Assembly (NCBI GenBank): GCA_019188255.1
Contig: JAETXT010000007.1
Location: 372,001 to 436,000, forward strand
Direction: 5' to 3'
Length of the DNA stretch: 64,000 bases
Source: Verticillium longisporum
Lineage: Eukaryota > Ascomycota > Sordariomycetes > Glomerellales > Plectosphaerellaceae
Below are positions 1 to 10,234 of the stretch, piece after piece. The notes below the pieces were generated by a model that was not told the origin of the DNA, ran no database searches, and saw only the letters and a program-made list of their open reading frames with translations. Position numbers and translations under genes: made by a program. Each line of letters starts with the position of its first letter. The stretch's first letter is position 1.

Positions 1-878
1 AATGGGTCGTGTACGGCGTGCTCGGCTACGTGATCGTCTGGACCGTCAGCTTCTTCTTCTCGCACCTCTTCACCTGCTACCCGGTTACTGCCTTTATCGA
101 CTTTTTCCAAGACAAAAAGTGTGTCAACCAGGTGGCCATGTTCCTGACGGTCCTGTACACAAACGTCGTGGCCGACTTTGCCATTCTCGTCCTGCCCATT
201 CCCATGGTCATGAGCATCCAGCTCAAGTTGCGGAGGAAGATTGCCGTCCTCGGCATGTTGAGTCTCGGCGCTGCGTGAGTTGGCGGCCTCCACAGCTCCC
301 AATATTGGAAGCATTAAAGAGGAGTCTGACTAACACGAGGTTCAGTGTCTGTGCCGTCAGCGTCACTCGTGTCATTGCTGTATATGCAATCGCCAAACAA
401 TACGTTCACTACCCCAACGACATCATCTGTAAGACGCGGCGCTCCCGCGGTCTACTACGCGCAGACTTGTGGGGGTTTCATGCTGACGGCAGAGATAGAC
501 TACACCGCGCCCGTGTTCTTCTGGACCAACATTGAACTGTCCATGGCGGTCGTTTGCGCATGCCTGCCAACACTGCGACCCATCTGGAGACACCTGTTCC
601 CGAAAGAAACGGTGACTGGAAACAACTCGTACGAAATGGGCTACGGCTCCGGCAGGACGGGGACGAAGAAGGGCAACCACAACAAGATGCCATACACAGA
701 GCTGGACGAGATGGAACTCAACGCCGGTAACAGTCACACAAGGTCCGCGTCGCCGGCGAGCGGAACGGTGGTCAAGGAGATCGGGATACGTCAAACGGTG
801 GAACCAGCAGACGACTCTAGCGCGATATATCTACCACCGGCCGAGTCTGTGGTTGGGCCACTTGGTCCCAGGATATGA
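1..878 (+). CDS. Rhodopsin-domain (PTH11/SAT4-like) integral membrane protein, 5'-truncated
   Basis: The gene enters from the left edge, so the N-terminus is missing. The proposed model is join(<1..274, 346..428, 499..878). Intron 1 has GTGAGT, a CTAAC branch site near 330 and TTCAG. Intron 2 has GTAAGA, GCTGAC near 483 and TAG. The acceptor at 498 is the one that keeps frame without creating a stop. The first part holds two hydrophobic spans separated by a loop with CYP, then the family-typical LPIPMV and LRRKIAV stretches. After intron 2 comes a last membrane span ending in ACLPTLRPIW, the usual end of the fungal rhodopsin domain, then a polar Ser/Thr-rich cytoplasmic tail of about 90 residues. 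Members of this family are multi-pass plasma-membrane proteins, some receptor-like; ligand and role are unknown here. Family assignment is fairly secure; the intron 2 boundaries are less so. Confidence 0.75.
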
Positions 879-2231
879 TGTCTGCTGAGGAGGGAAGCGA
901 AGGGCCAGCGGGCGTCAAGAGTAAATTAAGAAACATGCTTTGACAATTCTGTTCAGCATCGTGATTCCTGCCCCCCCCCCCCCCCAAACAAAAACAAAAA
1001 CAAGCTGTTATGTTCGTGTAGATCATTTCTATCCGGTAGAAAGCAAGCGTGACTTGCCATCAATCAAGCATCATCACAGGAGCCTTCTTGGAATTCCTGG
1101 AAAGGCACCCTTCAAGAGTCTAATCTACATTGAGTTTCCGAGAGAATTCCAAGCCACGCGTGGAGCATGTTGCCGAGAATGCCGTCCCGAACTTCTGGCG
1201 CGCTACAGATGTGTGTCATGATGTATGCCATCGAAAGTGCACATCTGTGCATCCTGTACACTGAGAGAAATGGCGGCGAGATAACCTCCCCCCACCTCGT
1301 CACGTACTGGCAGTAATCTCCGCCGACATGGCATGGTAGACATGCAGCAAAATCGTCTCGTGAAAATCATTGAACGAAGAAAGTCGGATACTCTGTACCC
1401 GAGGCGTCTGATCGACTTGCTCGTCTGGTCTCGACCAGCCGCCGAGTGACCGAAACCTGTAATCCTTCTGTAATGGGTTGACCAGCAGAACAGACATGGC
1501 CGGTCCATGGTCGATAGGCGTGCACGTCGAAACCGCATCTGATCATGGTACTTGAATCATCAATGTACGCCGATGGCACCACCGCCACAAGTGACTCGTA
1601 AAATGGGTGTGGAATAAGAGGCGGGGTGAACTCGATGAACCAAGGCACAGTCCTGGTTTCCAGTTTAGAGCGGCAAAGGGCCTGATTCGATCAGCAGCGG
1701 GGGCTTTTGCAATTCTTGGTTTCTGCACCAAGGGACGGCGGTTGCCGCGAGCATGCCAATCCAAGGGGCCGTCGAACCATAAACAGTGTCTCAACCAAAA
1801 CCTTCTGTGCATGCTGGCGGACCCCCCCCTGAAAAGACGCGTGGGCAGGTTACAACCGCAGCGGTGAGACAACCTGTATCGGTAGCCCTTACCATGGCTT
1901 GAGAGGCCTCGGAGGCTCGGCCGTCGCTCACCTTGGTGGACAGCGCAATACAATGCGTGCAGCGAGTCAGGGCGTCGCTTCAAGGTATGTTGGTACAGGG
2001 GCAACGTGAATCTACAGGGGCAGTGAAATGGCACGCAGCAGCCATGCAGACGACCAGGCATCTCCAGCTCCTACACGGGCAGACCCAGCTCACTGGTCGC
2101 TTATAATATATTGTGATGATGTCCATTCGAGACCCAGCTGTGTCCCCTGACTCTTCTCGTTACCGACTTTGCCATCAAAAGTCTGTCCAACCCGGCCGTT
2201 CACCAGCATACTTTCTTTAAGATCAGCTATC
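879..2231. other. Intergenic region, no gene seen
   Basis: No coding region with recognisable protein features was found. There is a run of 15 C at 971-985 followed by short A-rich (CAAAAA-type) repeats, close behind the membrane protein gene. An AT-rich TATAATATA-like stretch near 2102-2110, about 125 bp before the next start codon, may be the core promoter of the oxidase gene. Confidence 0.6.
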
Positions 2232-3748
2232 ATGGCCATTTTCACTTTGCGCAAACTCCTAATTAGCCTGCACCTTCTCAGTGCAGTTGCAGCTACGGCA
2301 ATCGATCTCACCCCTCGGTCCGTCGCCGCCGACTTGAACCGCCTCATCAAGCACTCGGGTGCCAAGATCACAGTGCGCACGCGATGGAGCGAATTTGACC
2401 CCCCTGAGCCGGCTGTCGTTGTTAGCCCCACGTGTGAGAGCGACATCAAGGCTGTTGTGAAATACTGTGCCAAGAACAAGATCCCTCTCCTGCCCCAGAA
2501 TGGCGGCAATGGCTGGGCGGCATTTGGCTTCAACACCACCGGAGTCATTCTGAACTTGGCCGGCCTAAACCAGGTGACCATCAGCCAAGACAAGAAGACA
2601 GCGGTCATTGGCGGCGGTGCCATCATCAGCGAGGTCATTGCCGCTGCAGACAAGGCCGGTGTTCTCATCCAGACGGGCAACTGTAACTGCGTCGGTGCCC
2701 TCGGCGCGGGTCTCGGCGGCGGATACGGTAATCTCATCGGCGAATTCGGCATGGCGGTCGACAACATCCTGTCTCTCCGCGTCATCACCCCCGCCGGAAA
2801 GGCGATTGATGTCTCACCGTCCTCCGACTCAGATCTCTTCTGGGCCATGCGCGGTGCGGGCCCGAACTTTGGCATTGTCACCTACGCAACTGTCAACGCT
2901 TTTCCTACCGCCGACCGCAACGCTTGGCTCACGTCTCTGACCTTCGACCACTCCAAGATCGCCCAGGTCGCCCAAGCCATCCAGGACCTCCCGCTTCTAC
3001 CTCAGCAAGTTGTCTTCCTCATCCTCACCAACTCGGGCGACGCCAAAAACACCCCCACCGTACTAGTCACTGGCTACCTCCGTGGCGGCGACGAGACATC
3101 GGGCCGTAAGGCGTTTGCATCCCTGTACGCTCTCGGTCCCCAGACAAACAGCAGCTCCATCGCCCCTTACACGGGCTGGAATGTCGGCAACGACTTCTTC
3201 TGCGGCCGCGGCGGCCGCAAGCCGGCCTTCACCACCGCTCTCAAGGATATGAAGGCCTCGAGCTGGCCTGCCATTTGGGACCTGTACGCCAAGTTCCAGA
3301 AGCAGCCCAGTGCGGAGAATTCAGCCATTGTGATTGAGCGTTACAACCTCACCAAGGCCAGGTCGGTCGGCCGTGGTGCCACTGCCGTGCACGATGAGCT
3401 GCGCTTCGACTCGTTTGCGCAAGCCATTGCACTGCCGTGGTACAAGGATGCCGCCCTCGACACGCAGGCCCTTGACTTTGCCTCCAAGGTTCGCGACATT
3501 TGGAGCTTTTCCGCTAATGCCAAGGCCAACCCGGCGTGAGTGCTGTCTTTTCCCAAACTGTCAATGATTGCAATTGCAATGAGCTCGAAAGCTAACAAGC
3601 CCCTCTCTCGTGGTACAGATACATCAACTTTGCGCATGGTGACGAAGAACTTGTCGCTATTTACGGCTCGAGCCTCCCGCGACTCCAGCAGCTCAAGAGC
3701 AAGTACGACCCTGACAATGTGTTCGGACAGTGGTTCAGCCTTGCGTAG
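2232..3748 (+). CDS. Secreted FAD-linked (berberine-bridge-like) oxidoreductase
   Basis: Model join(2232..3535, 3619..3748), 477 aa. The intron is GTGAGT..ACAG and the reading frame closes cleanly into YINFAHGDE. The ATG at 2232 starts a signal peptide ([21 protein letters not shown]). The PCMH-type FAD-binding domain covers about residues 50-230, with GGNGW near 90, the TGNCNCVG segment, LGGGYG and RGAGPNFG. The C-terminal BBE motif is encoded largely by exon 2 and ends in [10 protein letters not shown]. Family members oxidise alcohols, sugars or secondary metabolites with FAD and O2, usually outside the cell or in the secretory path. The His that normally carries a second covalent FAD link (GGH) is Asn here, while the Cys of GNCNC is kept. 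The substrate cannot be read from sequence. Neighbours suggest no pathway. Confidence 0.88.
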
Positions 3749-5179
3749 GCTAGGCGGATGACCTGTACACGTTGATAGCAAAACTTTACATACTTATTCG
3801 AAGCCCATGATCATTTCTTCTCGAAAATGGAAATCCAGATGCAGGGCCCTCTACTAGGGTAGCCTTTATACGCCGTACGCTTTCTGTCCACGGCGGGAAT
3901 AGAATTGTTACCGCATGGTGTTTCTCCACAGCCGCATCGTGGGCGGCCCACGGTTGTATATGCCTGTGCCAACCGTGACGCCTCTTCATGTTGGGTGGAA
4001 AAGTTTCCAAGCGACAGCTCGGTGCTAGAATGGCGCGAGCGTGATAGAGGCTTGTCATCCTAGAAGCGAGGGGGCATCATAAAAGAGGTCGAATGGGCCC
4101 ATGGGGTATGTTTCACCTGGGGAGAATGAGTCGGATCGCGAGATGTTTAGGTCGGGCCATGATCTCTGAGAGTCTTTGCGGCAGATGGTCAGGGCGCGAA
4201 GCTGGCGCTCGGCGATCGGCGAGGATCTTGCCGAGGCGAGACAAGCAAGTCAGGGGAACAGGCAACACACGGTTGGGGGTATCTGCGTCGAGTCGAATCG
4301 ATCTGGGCCGAGGAATTTTGCGATGGATAGGATCCACAATCAGGGCGAAAGAAAGTTCTGATCAGAGGGCATGCCAAGACGGGCCGGGCCAAGCCTTTGA
4401 CTACCATACAGCAAGCACAGATTGCCGACGACGACGACAGCTTTGGATTGTGTGAGGGTGAGGGTGAAAGGGACGCAACAGGACGCGACGAACATGAGGA
4501 CGAGCATGAGCATGAGCAGGAGGGAAACTTGGGACGAACCTTCCCCTTTTTTCCTCCTTCCTCTCCTCCCCCTTTCCTCTGCTCCTTCCCGTCACGCCCC
4601 GTATTGTTCAGGAAAGGCCATTCCCGGGCACCCACACGCTAAAAACACCCCCAGAGACAGCACATGAAGCACCACTGGCACCAACGCTCCAGGCAGCCAT
4701 CGACAGAGAGGGCGAGAACGGCCCATGGACCCTGGCCATTGCCCAGCCGAGATTGGAGCAACACCAGGCACGACTGCCTCAAGCCCAAAAAGGCAGGGGC
4801 CACCCTCGTCGACGACCCCAAAGACGGCCACTACGGCTGACTACGGTGATTTGGTCCAATCCAGATACGAGATGGCAGCCATGAATGAGGCCCGCCCTCC
4901 GCCACGCCCCATCCCCATCCCCATCTGTCTGTGCCTCTCTCTCACTCAGCGTCGATCAGTCCTTTTTTGTCTCTCACGCCCACTGGCCCGTGTCTGAAGT
5001 GAAGCGTGTGGCCCGGAGAAGCTGTCAGCGACCCGACCCGAGCCAGCAACAAAACCGAACAAGCTCCCACCCCGGCGTCGCCATGCCTTGACAAGCCCTG
5101 CTGTCCTTGGCATTCAAGCCGTCATTGCCATCTCGCGCTGGTCTGCCTCTTGCTATCCATCTGCGCGCTACACTACACC
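3749..5179. other. Intergenic region and probable 5' leader of the glycosyltransferase gene
   Basis: No convincing gene. The stretch 4440-4610 is strongly strand-asymmetric: a purine-rich part (GAGG/GAGC repeats) runs straight into a pyrimidine-rich part (CCTTCC/CTCCTCC). Further C/T-rich sequence lies at 4895-4980. Such tracts are common in fungal promoters and 5' leaders, and this one lies directly upstream of the gene at 5180. The reading frame of that gene stays open upstream to about 5006 but has no ATG there. Confidence 0.55.
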
Positions 5180-6688
5180 ATGACTCTGCAGCTGCAGAAC
5201 ATCGCCATCATGTTGGTCGGCAGAGTGTCTCCCACGGTGCAGACCATCGCCAATACTTTGACCGACAAATGGTCCCCTTCGGTGCAGATCATCGCCAATA
5301 CTTTGACCGACAAAGTGTACCCGACGGTACAGACGAGCGCCCACATGTTGGCCAACAAAATGCAACCGACAATGCAGACGATTGCCATCATGTCGGCCAA
5401 CATGAAGTACCCGACAATACGCCCGAAGCATGCCAATGCCGCTTTTCTCGCCGTTTGGCTGATGCTGGCCCTCTACTGCTACTCCAATTCCTACGACGAC
5501 CCCTCGTCCATCTTTTTCAACGAGAAGCTCGCCTTCCGAGAACGCTTCTCCCTCGCTCGCACTACCAACGCCGAACACCTCATCGAGGTCCTGACCTACG
5601 GGCCTCCGACGCCCAAGATCGAGCGGCTCCCCGGCACCAAGCCCTTTCTCTGCGTTGGCGTTCCTAGTGTCGCCCGCAACGCCGTCTCGTTTCTGCCGCA
5701 GACTCTCGCTACCCTCGTCGACACCCTGACCGACGAGGAGCGCTCTACCATCCACGTCGTGACATTGCTCGCCGACCAAGATCCCAAAGACCACCCCGCC
5801 TACGAGGCGCCCTGGCTCGACCGTCTTGCCGACGAGGCTATCGTTTATAGCGCTGGCAACTGGACGCTGCCACCTCAGCCAGAGGGCTCCGTCACGCGCG
5901 CCGTTCCCTACGACGTCCGCCAGGCCGGCCGCGGCACCGAACGCGTTGAGAACATGCGCCTAGATCATTCTGTTGTTCTCGACGCCTGCCGCAGCACGGG
6001 CGCCCAGTACTTTGCCCTCGTCGAAGATGATATTGTCGCATCGCGCGATTGGTTCACCCGGTTCAAGGCTGGCATTGCCGACGTCGAGCAGCGCAAAGCC
6101 TCCCACCCGAAAGCCCCTGACTGGCTCTACTTCCGGCTCTTCTATTCGGAAATCTTCATGGGCTGGAATAGCGAGGAGTGGCTCGGCTACTCGCGCGTCA
6201 TCTTTGAGCTCTACGTCCTGGCTCTCGTCGTCTTTCTCGTCCTGCGCCGCACATGGCCCGCTGCCTCGCTCGGCGCCCAGGGCAAGCGCACCGTCACCAC
6301 GTACCGCCACACCTCGGCCTGGATGGCCGCCCTCGTCTTCGGCCTCTGGCTGCCGGCCCTCATCGTCCTGTACTTCGCCGCTGGACGCGTCTCGACCCAC
6401 CGCATGACCCCGTGGTCCTCCGACGGCGTCCGTGAGATGCCCAATTACGGCTGCTGCGCCCAGGGCCTCGTCTTCCCGCAGCGACATGTCGACATGATCC
6501 ACGACATGCTCGTCACGCCGCCCTTTAACTTTCCCGGCGACATGATGCTCGAGGATCTGGCGCGCGACAAACAATTGACAAAGTGGGCCCTCGAGCCGAG
6601 CGTCTTTCAGCATGTCGGGCTGAAGGAGTCGTCAGACGGCACGCAGAGGAAGGAGGTGTGGAACTTTAGCTTTGAGAGGCAACAATAA
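5180..6688 (+). CDS. PGAP4-like membrane glycosyltransferase with split GT-A domain
   Basis: Single exon, 502 aa; 5180 is the first in-frame ATG. Order of parts: an N-terminal tail made of five 15-residue repeats (residues 7-81); a first membrane span at about 86-104; a luminal GT-A-like half with VGVPSVAR, LLADQDP and the acidic EDD motif (E282-D283-D284), a likely metal/nucleotide-sugar site; two closely spaced membrane spans at about 342-360 and 380-400 inside the catalytic domain; then a second luminal half with NYGCCAQGLVFPQ and FPGDMMLEDLA. A GT-A fold interrupted by a tandem membrane hairpin is the hallmark of PGAP4/TMEM246, the Golgi GalNAc transferase that adds a side chain to GPI anchors. 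The match here is by architecture and motifs, so the sugar donor and GPI role are inference. An upstream exon cannot be excluded. Confidence 0.68.
   Translation: MTLQLQNIAIMLVGRVSPTVQTIANTLTDKWSPSVQIIANTLTDKVYPTVQTSAHMLANKMQPTMQTIAIMSANMKYPTIRPKHANAAFLAVWLMLALYCYSNSYDDPSSIFFNEKLAFRERFSLARTTNAEHLIEVLTYGPPTPKIERLPGTKPFLCVGVPSVARNAVSFLPQTLATLVDTLTDEERSTIHVVTLLADQDPKDHPAYEAPWLDRLADEAIVYSAGNWTLPPQPEGSVTRAVPYDVRQAGRGTERVENMRLDHSVVLDACRSTGAQYFALVEDDIVASRDWFTRFKAGIADVEQRKASHPKAPDWLYFRLFYSEIFMGWNSEEWLGYSRVIFELYVLALVVFLVLRRTWPAASLGAQGKRTVTTYRHTSAWMAALVFGLWLPALIVLYFAAGRVSTHRMTPWSSDGVREMPNYGCCAQGLVFPQRHVDMIHDMLVTPPFNFPGDMMLEDLARDKQLTKWALEPSVFQHVGLKESSDGTQRKEVWNFSFERQQ
5198..5422 (+). repeat. Coding minisatellite, 5 x 45 bp
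   Basis: Five adjacent 45-bp units, in frame, encode five 15-residue repeats just before the first membrane span of the glycosyltransferase. Consensus by position: I-A at 2-3, L near 6, K near 9, P at 12 and T/S-V/M-Q at 13-15. Units 2 and 3 are nearly identical (IANTLTDK in both); units 4 and 5 have diverged. Length keeps frame, so unit number could vary between strains without breaking the protein. Confidence 0.9.
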
Positions 6689-7364
6689 TGGACGGCAATT
6701 CGTCGCAAGGAGAGCGAGACATGCTCTGTCTGACGAAGGAAGCCATGACGAGGCACGATTAACAATATACAGGAATAGATATTGGACTAGACATGTCATG
6801 GCGTTTGGCAATGTGGTTGAATAGATCTCTTTTGAAGCACTGCAGCTTGCATTCCGCGTCCACCGTCAATGAACCTGATGGCGGCATTCGTGATGGTACA
6901 CCATCAACTTCCACAGGGCGATTACCGAGCCGCGTGCAGGGAAGCGTCACAATCCTGTAGAGTGCCCTGCAGTATGGCATATCCATCAACGACCAATCAA
7001 CCAATGACTGTATTGTGCATCCCGCGAATGCATACCCGCGCATCTACGTGCAACATTCTATCCACGCGCCCTTGGCTCATCATCTCTCAGACTTGCCAGG
7101 CCTCATAGCATCACAAGTCTTGCCGGCAGAGCGTCACGCGTATGCCGTCTATTTTCCCAGGAGTATTGTATGACCTTCAACCCAAAAGAGCATACCTTCT
7201 ACTGCTCTCTCTCTCTCTCTCTCCCATTGTTTTCATGCCAAGAACACTCGAAGAATGATATGACCAGCCGCATAAGAAAGAGCCCAATCCCGTCCCCAGA
7301 AAGAATTCGACCAATCCCAGACCCAGAATCAAACGCAGAAGAAAAAGAAAAACCCTGAGCCCCT
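6689..7364. other. Intergenic between convergent genes
   Basis: 3' flanks of the convergent glycosyltransferase (+) and the unknown membrane protein (-). It contains a CT microsatellite at about 7205-7223. No gene seen. Confidence 0.6.
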
Positions 7365-8992
7365 CTAAATGCAGACCTTGGCCTTGGTGATGAACACACT
7401 GGCAACGGCCCCGCCGCCCCCCTCAGGCTGCACCTTCATCTTGATGCTCGGGCTGATCTGGAACTTGACGGGCGTCTCGTCGGTGGCCTCAGCATTCTCG
7501 ACAGACGGCCACATGGTCGCGGCGTCGAAGCGCTTCGGGCGGCCGTAGACGAGGAACATGGGATTCTTGCTGCCGAGGAGGACGTCGTCGATGCGCACGG
7601 CCAGGCTGTAGACGTTGAGGAGGCGGTAGTGCAGCGTCGCGGCGTGGGAGACGGAGGCGTCGGGGTTGGCGGCGTCTTGGGCGGGCAGGTACGTCTTGAG
7701 CACGGCGAAGAGCTCGCTTGCCACGGTGGTCAGGTTGTCCCAGTCCATGGTGGTGGTGGTGGCTGCGTCGTTGCCGAGGGCCTGGGTGATCATGTGAGCG
7801 CCCTGGGCGCGCCAGAGGGCAAAGTGTTGGAGGGTCCTCATGTCGGCTTCTTTGAGAAGGGCTGCGGGATGGGCCAGTGTCAGTGATGATCTGGTACTTA
7901 TTCAGGAGGTTCGACGGCCAGCTGATGTACTCACTGGTGCGGAGCTGCTTGCAAACGTCCTTGAAGGCACCGCCCATCTTGCCAGCCCAGATATCGCGAT
8001 GCTGGCTGCCAAAGTACTGAGCAACCTCGTACCAGACAAAGGCCTCGAACACGGAGCAGCGAGTTGCCTCGTCGATGATCCACTCCTTCCATTGTTCACC
8101 AAGCATGCCAAGTCCCTTGGCCATGCGCGGATCGGTCGTATCGACGGCGACAGGACCAGTGAGGACAAGAGCCAGGATATTGATCTCGTACGTGAGCTTG
8201 CTGAAGAGTTCGTGAAGGACCGTGGCAGGAACCTCGGGGGCGATGGGGGCCTGCTGTGCCTCCAAGACGGCAATCTGCAAGCGCTGGAGATCGATTTGCT
8301 TCTCCGCTCTCTCCAACCTCTGTACCATGTCGTCGTAGGTGACAACAGGGTCAACCCGAGTCACTTCCATGTCAATGTTGTTCATATTTGCCTGGATGAT
8401 GAAGAATTTCGGATTATATGGCTGTCTGTTCCCCTGCAGCGCCGTCAAGTTGGTGAAAGAGCTGAGAGGAGAGGATTAGAGAATGGTGAAGAAGACGGAG
8501 CCTTCTGGCCTCACGCACCTTCCTCAAAGGAGCGCGTGAAACGCTCCACCGGCCTCTTTCCTTTCCAGAGTGACTTTTCAAGGACTTGAATCGAGCCTTG
8601 CTGGCAATTGCTCCCCTTTGATAGCCGGGTATCGGGGCCGGGCGGGCAGTGACCAAAATCTCGGCCTCTGCTGAGCTGGTGGGCATCGGAGAGCCGCCGG
8701 CCAGGGGGGGCACGCGGCTCGACTCTTGTCGATACTGGCGCAAGAAGGGCAGGAAGTGGCCCGAGGCTGCCCACCAGCAGAGGGCGCCCCAAAAGAATCC
8801 CAGCTTCTTCCGCCCCTTCTCGGCCAGTAGCAGGACTGTGAGCAGCGGTATGATGACTCCGAAAAAGCCGACTATCGCCATTTTGGCCCATTCACTTGCC
8901 GGAGGTGCCGGGCAGGGAACGTAAAACCAAGAGATAAGGTCTTGACCGGGGTTGCTCACATTGGCCATCATGCTACTCTTCTCTTTAATCAT
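7365..8992 (-). CDS. Unrecognised fungal protein, N-terminal membrane segment and coiled coil
   Basis: Model complement(join(7365..7861, 7935..8433, 8519..8992)), 489 aa. Intron 1 (8434-8518) runs GTGCGT..TGCAG and intron 2 (7862-7934) GTGAGT..CGCAG with an ACTGAC branch site. The ATG at 8992 is followed by others at residues 8-9, so the exact start is open. Residues about 38-60 form a strong membrane span (AIVGFFGVIIPLLTVLLL) followed by KGRKK, then a second weaker hydrophobic stretch (LGFFWGALCWWAASG). A basic linker leads to a soluble region with a predicted coiled coil (VQRLERAEKQIDLQRLQIAVLE written in parts: heptad-like L/I spacing), then mixed helices with WAGKMGGAF and LLKEADMRTL. I do not recognise a domain; the layout resembles fungal-specific membrane proteins of unknown function. 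The first intron acceptor was chosen because the nearer CAG breaks the frame. Confidence 0.65.
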
Positions 8993-10234
8993 TTATGTCG
9001 CTTCCGTTCTTTTCCCTTTGGTAGGCTGTGTGGTCCGGCATGGAGCAAGCAATGTAGCGTATTCTCCTTGTTTGATCAAAGTTGCCATAACCCTAATTGC
9101 CTTCTCCGCGTCAGAGATTTATGATTCGCACCCATCAAGGTAGTTGAGCTTTCACACTTTCTATTATGGAACAAGACTGTCCGTTCCGCTAAACGTCATT
9201 GTTGCAGCTGCCACCGTCGAGAAAGCGACACCAGCTGGAAGAGCTGCCTGTTAAAAGTGGTGATTGGGGAAAAGGGGTTGCGCGTGATACCTGAGTCCCT
9301 GTGGGAATTTGCAATGCCAGTATCGTCCTAGTAGGCTTGGGTACAACCGCAACACGCAGTCAAGTTGATCTTCAGACAGTGATTGATGAGGGTGTAATTC
9401 GCCATGTATCCCGAGGTGGTCCAAAAAGCTGGACATCTCATGCTCGGTCCCCTCCACATTAAGCCGTGTTGGTCGCGCAAGAGTACCTGACCAGGGCAGA
9501 TTGTCTGCGAAGAATGCCGGCCATGTGATGCCTGGCCGGAAAAGAGTTGCATGTTTGGGTTTGCATATGTTCAGTGCCATTTACGATCGTTCGGTCATGT
9601 GCCAATTGTAACTGAGACGCCAATATGCTCCTCGTTTGATGGAGAGATGGAATTCCAGTAGTGTACTTCCAAGTGCAGCGGCGCTGTCGCAGTTGCATCA
9701 AAGTGAAGAATTAGGACAGACCAAAGTTTGAAGCCCTCGAAACCTCGAAATTTGAGGAGAAACCCTTGAGGGCGGGGCTTATATCAAGTGATATCTCGAT
9801 CTTGAGCCCCCCTCGGCGTGCTCTCTCATCAACACCCACATATAACACTTTCAAGAAACCAAATGCTCGAGAGGCCCCTTTCAGCACTGCGATCCCACCG
9901 GAATAGGGCCCACCAGCCGACGGTGACCTTTACGACAAACGAAACCGACGACCCCCTCTGTACGAGGAGGCAGTCAAATATCGGCAGCAAGAACCGAATC
10001 CAATACAGAAGTCATCCCAATGGATCCTGTTGTTGCTGCGGCATATCATAACCAGACTACAAGCCTGCTGATGACTCTTCTGGATGAGCTGCTCGTTGCC
10101 ATGATGCACCGCCTCAGCAAAGACGACATCTTGCATCTTGCGACTTCGTTACGCCTCGAGAGACTTTATGCGGCGGTTCAGCCAGGAAGAGACCTTCAGG
10201 AAGTATCGTATCAGAAAAGGAAGACACGTTCGTC
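8993..10234. other. Intergenic region, no gene seen
   Basis: About 1.2 kb between the 5' end of one minus-strand gene and the 3' end of the next. Short open frames exist on both strands but none shows family motifs, signal peptides or splice structure that I trust. Confidence 0.5.

Noticed and set aside
429..464. Very short 36-nt intron in the rhodopsin-domain gene
   Set aside because: It leads into the wrong frame and loses the conserved last membrane span; the acceptor at 498 keeps frame and gives a 70-nt intron.
971..985. Poly-C run as a functional G-quadruplex
   Set aside because: A plain C15 homopolymer in an intergenic region; may be length-variable or a sequencing artefact and nothing ties it to a function.
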